Part shown: piece after piece, positions 36,465 through 44,653 of the stretch
Position numbering within the stretch: the first letter of the stretch is position 1
How the letters are laid out: each line of letters opens with the position of its first letter
Assembly: GCF_022698165.1 (NCBI RefSeq)
Contig: NZ_JALDAY010000009.1
Coordinates: 124,001 to 188,000 of the forward strand
Source: Streptomyces cylindrosporus
GTDB taxonomy: Bacteria > Actinomycetota > Actinomycetes > Streptomycetales > Streptomycetaceae
Length of the DNA: 64,000 bases
Direction of reading: 5' to 3'
Made by a program: the position numbers and the translations under genes
Notes under the pieces: generated by a model
Told to the model about the DNA's origin: nothing
Seen by the model: only the letters and a program-made list of their open reading frames with translations
Database searches by the model: none

Positions 36465-36496
36465 GATGCCGCAGTCCTCTGGATGCCGCAGTCCTC
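36465..36496. repeat. 15-bp direct repeat before the LysR gene
   Basis: GATGCCGCAGTCCTC at 36465-36479 is repeated exactly at 36482-36496. It falls in the 5' leader of the LysR gene, just before its ribosome site. It may be a simple duplication; no role assigned. Confidence 0.6.
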
Positions 36497-36513
36497 GCAA
36501 GCGGGAGCGCACC

Positions 36514-37473
36514 GTGAACCTGGCCAGCCTCGACCTCAACCTCGTCGTCGCGCTGCGCGCCCTCCTGGAGGAGCGCAACGTGACCCGCGCGGGCCGCCGG
36601 ATCGGCCTCAGCCAGCCCGCGATGAGCGCCGCCCTGGCCCGGCTGCGCCGCCACTTCGACGACGAACTGCTCTCCCGCGTCGGCGGCCACTATGAACTGA
36701 CCGCACTCGGCCAGGTCCTCCTCGACCGCACCTCCACCGCCTGCGACCTGCTGGAACGCGTCTTCACCAGCCAGGCCGACTTCGACCCGGCGGTCGAGGA
36801 GCGCGAGTTCACCATCGTCTCCTCCGACTACGCGGTGGCCGTCTTCGGGACCGAACTCGCCCGCACCGTCCACCAGGAGGCGCCGGGCATCCGGCTGCGC
36901 TTCGTCCAGACCCCGCCGGGCATCGTCGAGCAGATCGGCACCCTGCTGAGCACCACCGACGGGCTGCTCATGCCGCACGGCATCATCAGCGGCTTCCCCG
37001 CCACCGAGCTCTACGAGGACCAGTGGGTCTTCCTCGTCGCCGACGACAACCCCGAGGTGGGCGAGCGCCTCACCCGGGACGACCTGGCGCGGCTGCCGTG
37101 GGTGACGTACCAGCGCACCTACGATGCTCCGGCGGTCCGCCAGCTCGGCATGATCGGTATCGAGCCGCGGGCCGAGGTGTCCGTCGACGCCTTCACCCTG
37201 CTGCCCTTCCTGGTCGCCGGCACCCGCCGGATCGCCCTGGTCCAGGAGCACCTCGCCGACCGGCTGCGCGGACTCGCCCCCGTGCGGATCATGCGGGCGC
37301 CGTACGAGGCCGTACCCCTGCGGGAAGCCCTGTGGTGGCATCCGGTGCACACGCACGACGCCGCGCACATCTGGCTGCGCGAGACCGCCGCACGGGTCGC
37401 GGCCTCGGTGCTCGGACAGGACATCCACGAGGTGGATGAAGGTGATCCGGCAGATCGATCGCCTGGGTACTAG
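36514..37473 (+). CDS. LysR family regulator of the aromatic operon
   Basis: 319 residues. GTG 36514 gives VNLASLDLNLVVALRALLEERNVTRAGRRIGLSQPAMSAALARLRRHF, the complete winged helix of the NodD/LysR type; GGGAG lies 7 nt upstream. Earlier in-frame ATGs fall in the operator region. The effector domain covers residues about 90-300. It is divergent from the first FAH-family gene, so it most likely activates the seven-gene catabolic operon in response to the aromatic substrate or an intermediate. Confidence 0.9.
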   Translation: MNLASLDLNLVVALRALLEERNVTRAGRRIGLSQPAMSAALARLRRHFDDELLSRVGGHYELTALGQVLLDRTSTACDLLERVFTSQADFDPAVEEREFTIVSSDYAVAVFGTELARTVHQEAPGIRLRFVQTPPGIVEQIGTLLSTTDGLLMPHGIISGFPATELYEDQWVFLVADDNPEVGERLTRDDLARLPWVTYQRTYDAPAVRQLGMIGIEPRAEVSVDAFTLLPFLVAGTRRIALVQEHLADRLRGLAPVRIMRAPYEAVPLREALWWHPVHTHDAAHIWLRETAARVAASVLGQDIHEVDEGDPADRSPGY

Positions 37474-37630
37474 GCGCGGGCCAGCGGGTGACCCATAGTC
37501 GGGTCAGTTCCTGACGCCCGCCGCTCGATCGGGCGCAGTCCCCCCGGGTGCACCGGCGCTCCCCCTCCTGTGGCAGGCCACGGCGGCGGTACGGCACGGC
37601 ACCCCCTGGCACCGCTCGTGGAGTCCCCGC

Positions 37631-38878
37631 ATGCCCGGATCCGCTTCCCTGCCCGCGCCCGCCGACACCGCCACCGCCAACGCTCCGGGCGACCGGAAGC
37701 CCGGCGGCGCGCCGCGCGCCGCGCTCCTCATGGCCGGCAGCTGTCTGCCGGTCCTCGGCGCCGTCCTGATCGCCCCTGTGCTGCCGAAGATGCAGGACCA
37801 CTTCGACTCGGTGCCCGGCGCCAGGACGCTCGTCCCCGTGGTCCTGACGATCCCCGCACTCGCGCTCGCCCTGCTGGCACCCTTCGCGGGCGTCATCGTC
37901 GACCGGCTCGGCCGCAAACGCCTGCTGGTCGTCGCGACCGTGCTCTACGCCCTCTTCGGCACCGCCCCGCTCTGGCTGGACTCGCTCGGCGCGATCGTCG
38001 CCAGCCGCGTCCTGGTCGGCATCACCGAGGCCGCGATCATGACGTGCTGCACCACGCTGATCGGCGACTACTACACGGGCCGGGTGCGCGACCGCTACCT
38101 CGCCCTGCAGACCATGTGCGCCTCGGCTTCCGCGACCGCGTTCTTCGTCCTGGGCGGCGCGGCCGGTTCGGCGGGCTGGCGCGCGCCCTTCTGGATCTAC
38201 GCGGTGGGCCTGCTGCTGGCGCCCGCGATGGCCGCCGCCCTGCCCCGGCCGGGTGCGCCGAAGCCCGTGACCGCCGAACACGCCGACGAGCGGCGGCCGT
38301 TCCCGGTCCGCCGCCTGGCCGGCATCTGCGCGCTGACGGTGTTCGGGGCGTTGGTCTTCTACACCGTGCCCGTCGAAATGTCGTACCTGCTCGACGACTT
38401 GGGCGTGCGGGCCACGAGTGTCATCGGCCTGGCGACCGCGCTGGCCAGCGCCGCGACGGTGGCCGGCTCGATCACCTTCACAAAGCTCGCCGGCAGTCCC
38501 GAGCGCCGGCTGCCCGCGGTGTTCGCCCTGTGCGCGGCGGGCTTCGTGATGATGGCCCTCGCAGGCAACCCTGTTCTGCTGGTCGCCGGCGGGATCCTCA
38601 ACTGCCTCGGTACGGGCGTCCTGTTGCCGTCCCTCCTCACGACGGCGATGTCCAAGCTCGACTACGTGGACCGCGGGCGCGGCACCGGCCTGTGGACGGC
38701 GGCCTTCTTCGGGGGCGAGTTCGTGTGCCCGCTGGTGCTGATCGGCTTGGAGTCGGCAACGGGCGCCCTGTCCACGGCAGTCGGCATCCTGGGCCTCGCG
38801 TCGGCGGTGGTGGCGGGTGGCCTCCGCCTCGCCCGGCGCGGGGGCTCGGAGGTGGCCTTGGCGGCTCGGGAGGACTGA
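37631..38878 (+). CDS. MFS transporter
   Basis: 415 residues, twelve predicted helices. The first-loop motif is GVIVDRLGRKRLLVV. The N-terminus has a 30-residue cytoplasmic tail rich in Ala and Pro, then LMAGSCLPVLGAVLIAPVLPKM, typical of drug or metabolite exporters of the Bcr/CflA/arabinose-efflux kind. It follows the LysR gene by 157 bp on the same strand, so it could carry the aromatic substrate, but the gap leaves its regulation open. The gap shows no other feature. Confidence 0.87.
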   Translation: MPGSASLPAPADTATANAPGDRKPGGAPRAALLMAGSCLPVLGAVLIAPVLPKMQDHFDSVPGARTLVPVVLTIPALALALLAPFAGVIVDRLGRKRLLVVATVLYALFGTAPLWLDSLGAIVASRVLVGITEAAIMTCCTTLIGDYYTGRVRDRYLALQTMCASASATAFFVLGGAAGSAGWRAPFWIYAVGLLLAPAMAAALPRPGAPKPVTAEHADERRPFPVRRLAGICALTVFGALVFYTVPVEMSYLLDDLGVRATSVIGLATALASAATVAGSITFTKLAGSPERRLPAVFALCAAGFVMMALAGNPVLLVAGGILNCLGTGVLLPSLLTTAMSKLDYVDRGRGTGLWTAAFFGGEFVCPLVLIGLESATGALSTAVGILGLASAVVAGGLRLARRGGSEVALAARED

Positions 38879-38906
38879 GCGCTCCGCTGGATGTGCCGCG
38901 ATGTGT

Positions 38907-38983
38907 CGTCGCTCGGCTGCGGCATCGCCGTGGCCGACCGCGCCCAGGCGGCGGAGCCGCAAGTCGGTACAGCCCCGCGCCCC
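38907..38983 (-). repeat. Dispersed intergenic repeat, copy 1
   Basis: On the minus strand it starts GGGGCGCGGGGCTGTACC and continues with TTGCGGCTCCGCCGC, TGGGCGCGGTCGGCCAC and ATGCCGCAG. The same order of blocks occurs at 46416-46492 on the plus strand. It sits between two convergent stop codons, where such Streptomyces intergenic repeats often lie and may help termination. Confidence 0.6.
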
Positions 38984-39048
38984 TTGGCGGCGCTGCCGAA
39001 CCGCGGTCGGCTTCACACGGTCCCCTTGGCAGCGCCCGCCCTCGCCGA

Positions 39049-39834
39049 TCAGGCCCGCATTCCGCCGTCCACCCGCAGCACCGTCCCGGTGACGAACGAC
39101 GCGCGGTCGCTCAGGAGCCATGCCGCCGCCTCGGCGATCTCCTCCGGGGCGGCCGCGCGGCCCAGGGGGGTCTGGGCGGCGGACTGGGCGATGATGCCGG
39201 GGGAGCGGGCCTCCCAGTCCTCCATCATCTCCGTGAGCGTGGTGCCGGGCGCGACGGCGTTGACGCGGATGCCCTCGGGGCCGTACGTCGCCGCGGCCGA
39301 CGCGGTGAGGCTGTTGAGCCCGCGCTTCGCCGCCCCGTACGCCGGCAGCCAGGGGTTGGCCATCAGGCTGCCGATGCTGGAGTTGTTGACGATGGCCCCG
39401 CGGCCGGCGGTGGCGCGGATGGCGGCGATCTCGGCGCTCATGGCGAGCCACGGGCCCTTGAGGTTCACGGCCAGGATGCGGTCGAACTCGGCCTCCGGCA
39501 GCTCGTCCAGCGGCCCCGGGTCCTGCCCCGTCGCCCCGTTGTTGAAGGCGACGTCGAGACGGCCGTACAGCTCCACGGCCCGGTCGACGGCGGCACGGAC
39601 ACTGTCCGGGTCGGCGAGGTCGCACCGCACGTGGTCCGCGGTGCCCCCGTCCGCCCGGATCTCCTCCGCGACCGCCTTGAGCTGGGCCTCGGTACGGGCC
39701 GTGAGCAGTACTCGCGCACCCTCCCGGGCGAACAGCCGGGCCGCGGCGGCGCCGATGCCGCGCCCGGCGCCGGTGACGAAGGCGACCTTCCCGGAGAGAA
39801 GGCCGACGGGGGATGTGGTGGGTGTGTTGTTCAT
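39049..39834 (-). CDS. Short-chain dehydrogenase/reductase
   Basis: 261 residues. Cofactor motif TGAGRGIG followed by TART, which favours NADPH. The usual NNAG reads FNNGATG, a variation. The catalytic Ser is in NNSSIGS and YGAAK holds Tyr and Lys. ATG 39834 begins MNNTPTTSP, just ahead of the first strand. It is divergent from an XRE-type regulator (88 bp apart), an arrangement very common in Streptomyces in which the regulator controls the SDR gene. Substrate unknown. Confidence 0.9.
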   Translation of the reverse strand: MNNTPTTSPVGLLSGKVAFVTGAGRGIGAAAARLFAREGARVLLTARTEAQLKAVAEEIRADGGTADHVRCDLADPDSVRAAVDRAVELYGRLDVAFNNGATGQDPGPLDELPEAEFDRILAVNLKGPWLAMSAEIAAIRATAGRGAIVNNSSIGSLMANPWLPAYGAAKRGLNSLTASAAATYGPEGIRVNAVAPGTTLTEMMEDWEARSPGIIAQSAAQTPLGRAAAPEEIAEAAAWLLSDRASFVTGTVLRVDGGMRA

Positions 39835-39921
39835 GCCTTCGAGCCTGTGCCGTGCCCGCGTCCCCATCCAGGCACCGGCGGTACCTGGCTGCGCGTCTCC
39901 GTGTCCGCGCACACTGGAGAC

Positions 39922-40773
39922 GTGGACCGACAAGAGCTGGCCGCCTTCCTGCGCAGCCGACGCGAGCGCATCACCCCCGCCGACGTGGGCCTGCCCGGCG
40001 GGCCCCGCCGCCGTACGCCGGGGCTGCGGCGCGAGGAGGTGGCGCAGCTGGCGTACATGTCGACCGAGTACTACACGCGCCTGGAACAGGCCCGCGCCCC
40101 GCACCCCTCACGCGAGGTGCTGGGCCAACTCGCCCGCGCCCTGCGCCTGTCGGACGCCGAACGCGACCATCTGCACCACCTCGCCGGCACCCCGCAGGGA
40201 CCGCCCCCGGGCCCGTGCCGGGAGGTGCGGCAGAGCATCGTCGACCTGCTGCACCGCCTGCCGCAGGCCGCTGCCATCGTGCTCTCCGCGTCGTACGAGG
40301 TCATCGCCTGGAACGAACTGGCCGCAGCCCTCATGGAGGACTTCTCCGCACTGCCCCGCCGCGACCGCAACCTCGTCCGGCGTGCCTTCCTCGGCCCGCG
40401 CCCGCACGGCCGAAGGCTGTACGGCGTCTCGGACGCGGACGAGTTCGCCCGCTCCTCGGCCCAGCACCTGCGCGCCACCGCCGCGCGTTACCCGGACGAC
40501 CCCGAACTGACCGCGCTGGTCGGCGAACTCCTCGCCGGCAGTGAGGAGTTCGCCCGTCTGTGGGCCGGCCACGACGTCACCGCCGTGCCCACCCTCCGCA
40601 AGACCTTCGACCATCCGCTCGTCGGCCCGGTCACCGTCAACTGCGACGTCCTCGACATCACCGACCAGGACCAGCGCGTCGTCATCTACACCGCGGCCCC
40701 CGGCACCCCGTCCGCCGAGGCGCTGCGCCTGCTGTCGGTCGTCGGCACCCAGCGGATGGGCGTGCCCGGCTGA
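39922..40773 (+). CDS. XRE family regulator with MmyB-like ligand-binding domain
   Basis: 283 residues from GTG 39922. The N-terminal helix-turn-helix (residues about 10-80) reads RRRTPGLRREEVAQLAYMSTEYYTRLEQAR, the SDR-associated XRE type. The rest (100-280) is the MmyB-like domain, with LSASYEVIAWNELAAALMEDFSALP and the ending KTFDHPLVGPVTVNCDVL..DQRVVIYTAAPGTPS. It probably represses the divergent SDR gene and releases it on binding a small molecule. Confidence 0.9.
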   Translation: MDRQELAAFLRSRRERITPADVGLPGGPRRRTPGLRREEVAQLAYMSTEYYTRLEQARAPHPSREVLGQLARALRLSDAERDHLHHLAGTPQGPPPGPCREVRQSIVDLLHRLPQAAAIVLSASYEVIAWNELAAALMEDFSALPRRDRNLVRRAFLGPRPHGRRLYGVSDADEFARSSAQHLRATAARYPDDPELTALVGELLAGSEEFARLWAGHDVTAVPTLRKTFDHPLVGPVTVNCDVLDITDQDQRVVIYTAAPGTPSAEALRLLSVVGTQRMGVPG

Positions 40774-40783
40774 CGGCTGCGGG

Positions 40784-41013
40784 TCACCCACGAAGCGCGG
40801 CGATTCACCGACGAAGCGGGGCGAATCATCGGCCAGGCGTGGCGAATCAGCGGCCAGGCGTGGCGAATCATCTGCCAAGCGTGCCGATGCACCGGCGAAG
40901 CATGGCGCCTCATCGGCCAAGCACGCCGATTCACCGGCCAAGCGCGGCGAGCCACCCGGGAAGCGCGGCGCGTCACCCGGGAAGCGTGGCGAGCCACCCG
41001 GAAGCGCGCCGCG
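40784..41013. repeat. 21-bp tandem repeat (minisatellite), 11 units
   Basis: Eleven units of 21 bp, consensus close to TCACCGGCCAAGCGTGGCGA plus one base, start at 40784 and run to 41013; one unit lacks a base. Each unit is divisible by three and would encode AKRGESS-like heptads in one frame, but there is no start or Shine-Dalgarno site for such an ORF. A twelfth diverged unit continues from 41014 into the 3' end of the EamA gene, covering its stop codon. Confidence 0.85.
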
Positions 41014-41904
41014 TCACCCCCGCCGCGCGGCGATGCTCAGACCGTTGGCGGCGACGACCGCCCCGATCCCCGCCCACTCCGCCCAGCCCAGCCGCTGTCC
41101 CAGCGCCACCAGCCCGACGACCGCCGCGAGCACCGGATTGACGCTCATGAACAACCCGAACGCCTGCGCCGGCACCCGCCGCAGCGTGAACAGGTCCGCG
41201 AGATAGGGCACCGCCGAGGAGAGCACCCCGGCCGCCACGGCGTACCCCACCGCCGCGACGGTCGGCGGCCGGTGCAGCACCAGGACGATCCCGACCGGCA
41301 GGAACATCAGCGCGGACACGGCGGCCGCCGCCGCGGAACCCCCGGCGCCGGGGATCTGCCGGCCGACTGCGCGGTTGAGCAGGATGTACGAGCCCCAGCA
41401 GACAGCGGCGAGCAGACCGAGGCCCATGCCGACGTAGTCCGTCGAGGGCTGCGGGCGCATCAGCGTGACGACACCGGCCGCGGCGATCACCGCACAGCAG
41501 GCGTCCACCCGGCGCCGCGCGGCGGCCAGCGCGACCGTGAGCGGCCCGAGGAACTCCAGCGTCACCGCCAGCCCCAGACCGATCCGGTCGATTGCGCTGT
41601 ACAGGGACAGGTTCATCGTCCCGAAGACCACGGCCAGCAGCAGCACGGGCCGCCACTGCCGCCGGGTGAACCGGCGCAGCCGCGGCCGTCCGACGGCCAG
41701 CAGCACGAGCGCGGCGACGTACTGACGTACCGCGACGACCCCGAGCGGGCCCAGCACGGGGAAGGCGAGGGAGCCGAGCGCGGCGCCGGTCTGGTTGGAC
41801 AGACCGCTGCCGACCATCGTGACGACGCCGGCGAACCGCTGCCGTTCGGGGGCGGGGGAGGCCTGCGGTCGGTCGACCGCGGCAGGTGCGGGTGCGGAGC
41901 GCAT
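41014..41904 (-). CDS. EamA family (DMT) metabolite exporter (1)
   Basis: 296 residues with ten hydrophobic segments forming two five-helix EamA repeats (RhtA/YdcZ-like). Conserved patches: LGPLGVVAVRQYVAALVLL, FGTMNLSLYSAIDRIGLGLAVTLEFLGPL, and PYLADLFTLRRVPAQAFGLFMSVNPVLAAVVGLVALGQ. RhtA-like proteins export amino acids such as threonine or homoserine. Divergent from a LysR gene 68 bp away that probably controls it. Its last codons merge with the 21-bp repeat array. Confidence 0.88.
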   Translation of the reverse strand: MRSAPAPAAVDRPQASPAPERQRFAGVVTMVGSGLSNQTGAALGSLAFPVLGPLGVVAVRQYVAALVLLAVGRPRLRRFTRRQWRPVLLLAVVFGTMNLSLYSAIDRIGLGLAVTLEFLGPLTVALAAARRRVDACCAVIAAAGVVTLMRPQPSTDYVGMGLGLLAAVCWGSYILLNRAVGRQIPGAGGSAAAAAVSALMFLPVGIVLVLHRPPTVAAVGYAVAAGVLSSAVPYLADLFTLRRVPAQAFGLFMSVNPVLAAVVGLVALGQRLGWAEWAGIGAVVAANGLSIAARRG

Positions 41905-41972
41905 GCCCCGATCGTGGGACGGCCCGGGTCATACGCAAAATGCGCCGGCACTTCGATCCATACGATCGAGTC

Positions 41973-42857
41973 ATGGATGCCAAAGGGGATGCCAAAGATG
42001 CCAAGGTGGAGCTCAGGCAGTTGCGCTGTCTCGTCGCGATCGTCGACGAGGGCACTTTCACGGACGCGGCCATCGCCCTCGGCATCTCCCAGGCCGCCGT
42101 CTCCCGCACCCTGGCCTCCCTCGAACAGGCCCTGGGGGTACGGCTGTTGAGGCGCACCTCCCGCGTGGTCACCCCGACCGCGACCGGCCTGCGGGTGGTG
42201 GCACACGCCCGCCGGGTCCTCGGCGAGGTGGCCGACCTGGTCCAGGCGGCCGGCTCCGACCACACCACCCTGCGCATCGGCTACGCCTGGTCGGCCCTCG
42301 GCCGGCACACGCCCGCCTTCCAGCGGCGTTGGGCCCGGGCCCATCCGGACACGGACCTGCACCTGATCCGGGTCAACTCATCGACCGCGGGCCTGGCGGA
42401 GGGCGCCTGCGACCTCTCCGTGGTGCGCCGGCCGCTGGGGGAGGACCGCCGCTTCGACTGCGCCATCGTGGGCCTGGAACGCCGGCTGTGCGCTTTGGCC
42501 TCCGACGATCCCCTGGCCAGGCGCCGCTCGGTCCGGCTCGCCGACCTCAGCGGCCGTACACTCCTTGTCGACCGCCGTACCGGAACCACCACCGCCGACC
42601 TGTGGCCGCCCGACGCCCGGCCGGAGACCGAGGAGACCCACGACGTCGACGACTGGCTCAACGTGATCGCAGGGGGCCGCTGCATCGGCATGACGGCCGA
42701 GTCGACCGCCCATCAGTACCCGAGGCCCGGTGTCGTCTACCGCCCGGTCCGGGACGCCGAGCCCATCGCCGTACGACTCGCCTGGTGGCGCGACGACCCG
42801 CACCCCGCCACCGCCGCGGCGATAGAGCTGCTGACCGAGCTGTACCGGGAGGGCTGA
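41973..42857 (+). CDS. LysR family regulator divergent from the EamA exporter
   Basis: 294 residues. ATG 41973 is followed by an odd short repeat, three copies of a GATGCCAAA-like 9-mer encoding DAKGDAKDAK, before the HTH VELRQLRCLVAIVDEGTFTDAAIALGISQAAVSRTLASLEQALGVRLL. The effector domain follows (residues about 95-290). It may act from GTG-less internal start at the repeats; either way the HTH is complete. Likely activates the divergent exporter. Confidence 0.88.
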   Translation: MDAKGDAKDAKVELRQLRCLVAIVDEGTFTDAAIALGISQAAVSRTLASLEQALGVRLLRRTSRVVTPTATGLRVVAHARRVLGEVADLVQAAGSDHTTLRIGYAWSALGRHTPAFQRRWARAHPDTDLHLIRVNSSTAGLAEGACDLSVVRRPLGEDRRFDCAIVGLERRLCALASDDPLARRRSVRLADLSGRTLLVDRRTGTTTADLWPPDARPETEETHDVDDWLNVIAGGRCIGMTAESTAHQYPRPGVVYRPVRDAEPIAVRLAWWRDDPHPATAAAIELLTELYREG

Positions 42858-42860
42858 CCG

Positions 42861-43385
42861 TCAGGCGACGGCGGCCACGAGGTCGCCGGTGCCGATGGTG
42901 CCGGGGCGGAGGGACCAGGTGACGGCGGTGGTCCGCTTGCGGCCGGCGGCGAAGACGTACAGCCGCAGCACCACGAAGCGGCCGATGCCGGCGAGCGCGG
43001 AGGCGCCGAGGTAGACGATCTGCTCGGTGAGCATCGACGGCGACGACTGGACGGTGTGCAGCACGAACATCGCCGCGCAGGTCGCCAGGTAGGCCGCCGT
43101 GGCCGACCCCGCCGACTGCCAGTGCTCCCGCCAGCCCGCCCGCCGCCCGGTACCGAAGGTGAAGCGGGCGTGCAGCTCGGTGCACAGGAGCGTGGAGACG
43201 ACGGTGATCACCGCGTTCGCCAAGGCCCACGGCATCAGTACGGCGACCAGCGGCACCGCGAGGCTGGAGAGCACGCCGATCCCGCCGCCGAAGACCACGA
43301 ACCGGACGAACGAAGCGACCGGGCCGGGGTTGGCGACCGCCATGAACTGCGCCGCCTGCGGCTTGGAGGAGAGCGGCGCGTTCAT
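42861..43385 (-). CDS. GtrA family membrane protein
   Basis: 174 residues with four hydrophobic helices: FVRFVVFGGGIGVLSSLAVPLV, WALANAVITVVSTLLCTELHARFTF, AAYLATCAAMFVLHTVQ and the C-terminal LGASALAGIGRFVVLRLYVF. GtrA proteins help move lipid-linked sugars across the membrane. No glycosyltransferase is adjacent. Two identical-looking operator sites lie just upstream of the ATG, so it is probably under tight repression by a regulator encoded elsewhere. Confidence 0.85.
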   Translation of the reverse strand: MNAPLSSKPQAAQFMAVANPGPVASFVRFVVFGGGIGVLSSLAVPLVAVLMPWALANAVITVVSTLLCTELHARFTFGTGRRAGWREHWQSAGSATAAYLATCAAMFVLHTVQSSPSMLTEQIVYLGASALAGIGRFVVLRLYVFAAGRKRTTAVTWSLRPGTIGTGDLVAAVA

Positions 43386-43408
43386 GGGGTTCCTTCCGAC
43401 GCACTAGA

Positions 43409-43454
43409 TTGCTTGACTTACGCAATCATAATCAGCATTGCTTGAGTTACGCAA
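43409..43454. promoter_or_regulatory. Twin 17-bp operators upstream of gtrA-like gene
   Basis: TTGCTTGACTTACGCAA (43409-43425) and TTGCTTGAGTTACGCAA (43438-43454) differ at one base and are 29 bp apart start to start. Each is an imperfect palindrome (TTGC..GCAA), the look of a MarR- or TetR-type site. They are AT-rich and begin 24 bp before the GtrA ATG. No MarR gene is adjacent. Confidence 0.65.
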
Positions 43455-43481
43455 GTAGTGCTTCGGTTTCCGTGATGATGG

Positions 43482-44447
43482 TCAGCGCCTCCGCGCCGCC
43501 CCGACCCGGACCGGCACCGCCAGCAGGACCAGCCCCAGGCCCAGGATCGCCAGCCCGCACCAGGAAGCGGCCGGAAGGCGCTCACCGAGGACCGTCACCC
43601 CCAGCACCGCCGCGACGGCGGGCTCGGCCAGTGTCAGCGTCGTCGCCGTGGCGGCGGACGTGCGGCGCAGCCCGTAGCCGAAGAGCCGGTACGCCAGGAA
43701 GACGGTGAACACGGCGAGGTACATCGCCACACCCGCGCCGCGGGCCTTGCCGAGCCAGTGCAGGTCGACGAACGGCGCGAACGGCAGGACGAGCAGCCCG
43801 GCCGCACCGAAGAGCACGCCCATGACGGCGTCGGACGGGTGCCCGTCGCCGATGAGCCTGCCGCCGATCAGCGAGTACACGGCGTACGACAGTCCGCCGG
43901 CCGCGGCCAGCGCGACGCCCGTGAGGTCCAACGGCGTGCTCCGACCGGCGAGTTCGGGGCCCAGCACCAGCAGGGTGCAGCCCAGGACGGCGGCCGTCGT
44001 GGCGCAGGACCAGCGTGCGGTCGGCCGGCCTCGCCCGGTGGCCCAGGCCAGCAGTCCGGCGAAGACCGGCGCGCTGCCCAGGGCGATCACCGTGGCCACG
44101 GCGACACCCGACCTGGCCACCGCCGGATAGAAGGTGACCGGATATCCGGCCACGGCCGCCGCGCCGAGGGCGAGCAGCCACCGCTCGCGGCCCGTGCCGG
44201 CGGCGATCATCGCGCGGGCGCCGCGCGATGTGAGGAACAGCAGGATGCCGCCGAGCACGAGCCCGGCGCAGCCGATGGCGGCAGCCGGTGCGCCGGACGG
44301 CGCGAGAGAGGAGGCGGTTCCGGTGGTGCCCCACATCACGGCCGAGGTCAGGATGGGTGCGGGCCCGCTCAGCAGGCGGGTGCGGGCGGGGCGTGGAGCG
44401 GCCGGGGACAGGCGTGCGGGAGTGCGGGGAGAAGTGCGGTTCGGCAC
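43482..44447 (-). CDS. EamA family (DMT) transporter (2)
   Basis: 321 residues from GTG 44447, chosen because GGAAG lies 9 nt upstream and the first helix follows soon after. Ten helices in two EamA repeats: SAVMWGTTGTASSLAPSGAPAAAIGCAGLVLGG at the start and TLTLAEPAVAAVLGVTVLGERLPAASWCGLAILGLGLVLL at the end. A drug/metabolite exporter of unknown substrate. It has the same family as the transporter at 41014 but little direct similarity. Upstream, 44448-44653 holds no feature I can name. Confidence 0.85.
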   Translation of the reverse strand: MPNRTSPRTPARLSPAAPRPARTRLLSGPAPILTSAVMWGTTGTASSLAPSGAPAAAIGCAGLVLGGILLFLTSRGARAMIAAGTGRERWLLALGAAAVAGYPVTFYPAVARSGVAVATVIALGSAPVFAGLLAWATGRGRPTARWSCATTAAVLGCTLLVLGPELAGRSTPLDLTGVALAAAGGLSYAVYSLIGGRLIGDGHPSDAVMGVLFGAAGLLVLPFAPFVDLHWLGKARGAGVAMYLAVFTVFLAYRLFGYGLRRTSAATATTLTLAEPAVAAVLGVTVLGERLPAASWCGLAILGLGLVLLAVPVRVGAARRR

Positions 44448-44653
44448 AGTCGTGATCTTCCGTCGTCGAATGCGTGCGTCAGGGACTCGGTCCGAAACGG
44501 GCGCACGACACGGGCCCCCGACCACCCTGCGGGTCGGTCGGAGCCGGAGATCGGTTACGTCGGTGTCTGCGCCCGATCAGGCGCAGAGCGGCGGAAGAAC
44601 GACGTGCCAGTAGGTGTCCACGCCGCGAGAATACCCAGTGGCCGGACGGGGTG

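Noticed and set aside
37474-37630. Small gene or RNA between LysR and MFS
   Set aside because: No dyad, start signal or conserved pattern visible in 157 bp.
40784-41013. CRISPR array
   Set aside because: Units are contiguous with no unique spacers, and no cas genes are nearby.
40541-41206. Plus-strand open frame with KRGE-type heptad repeats over the minisatellite
   Set aside because: No start codon with ribosome site at the array; the frame runs through the regulator gene out of frame and ends in antisense EamA sequence. The repeat is a DNA-level array.
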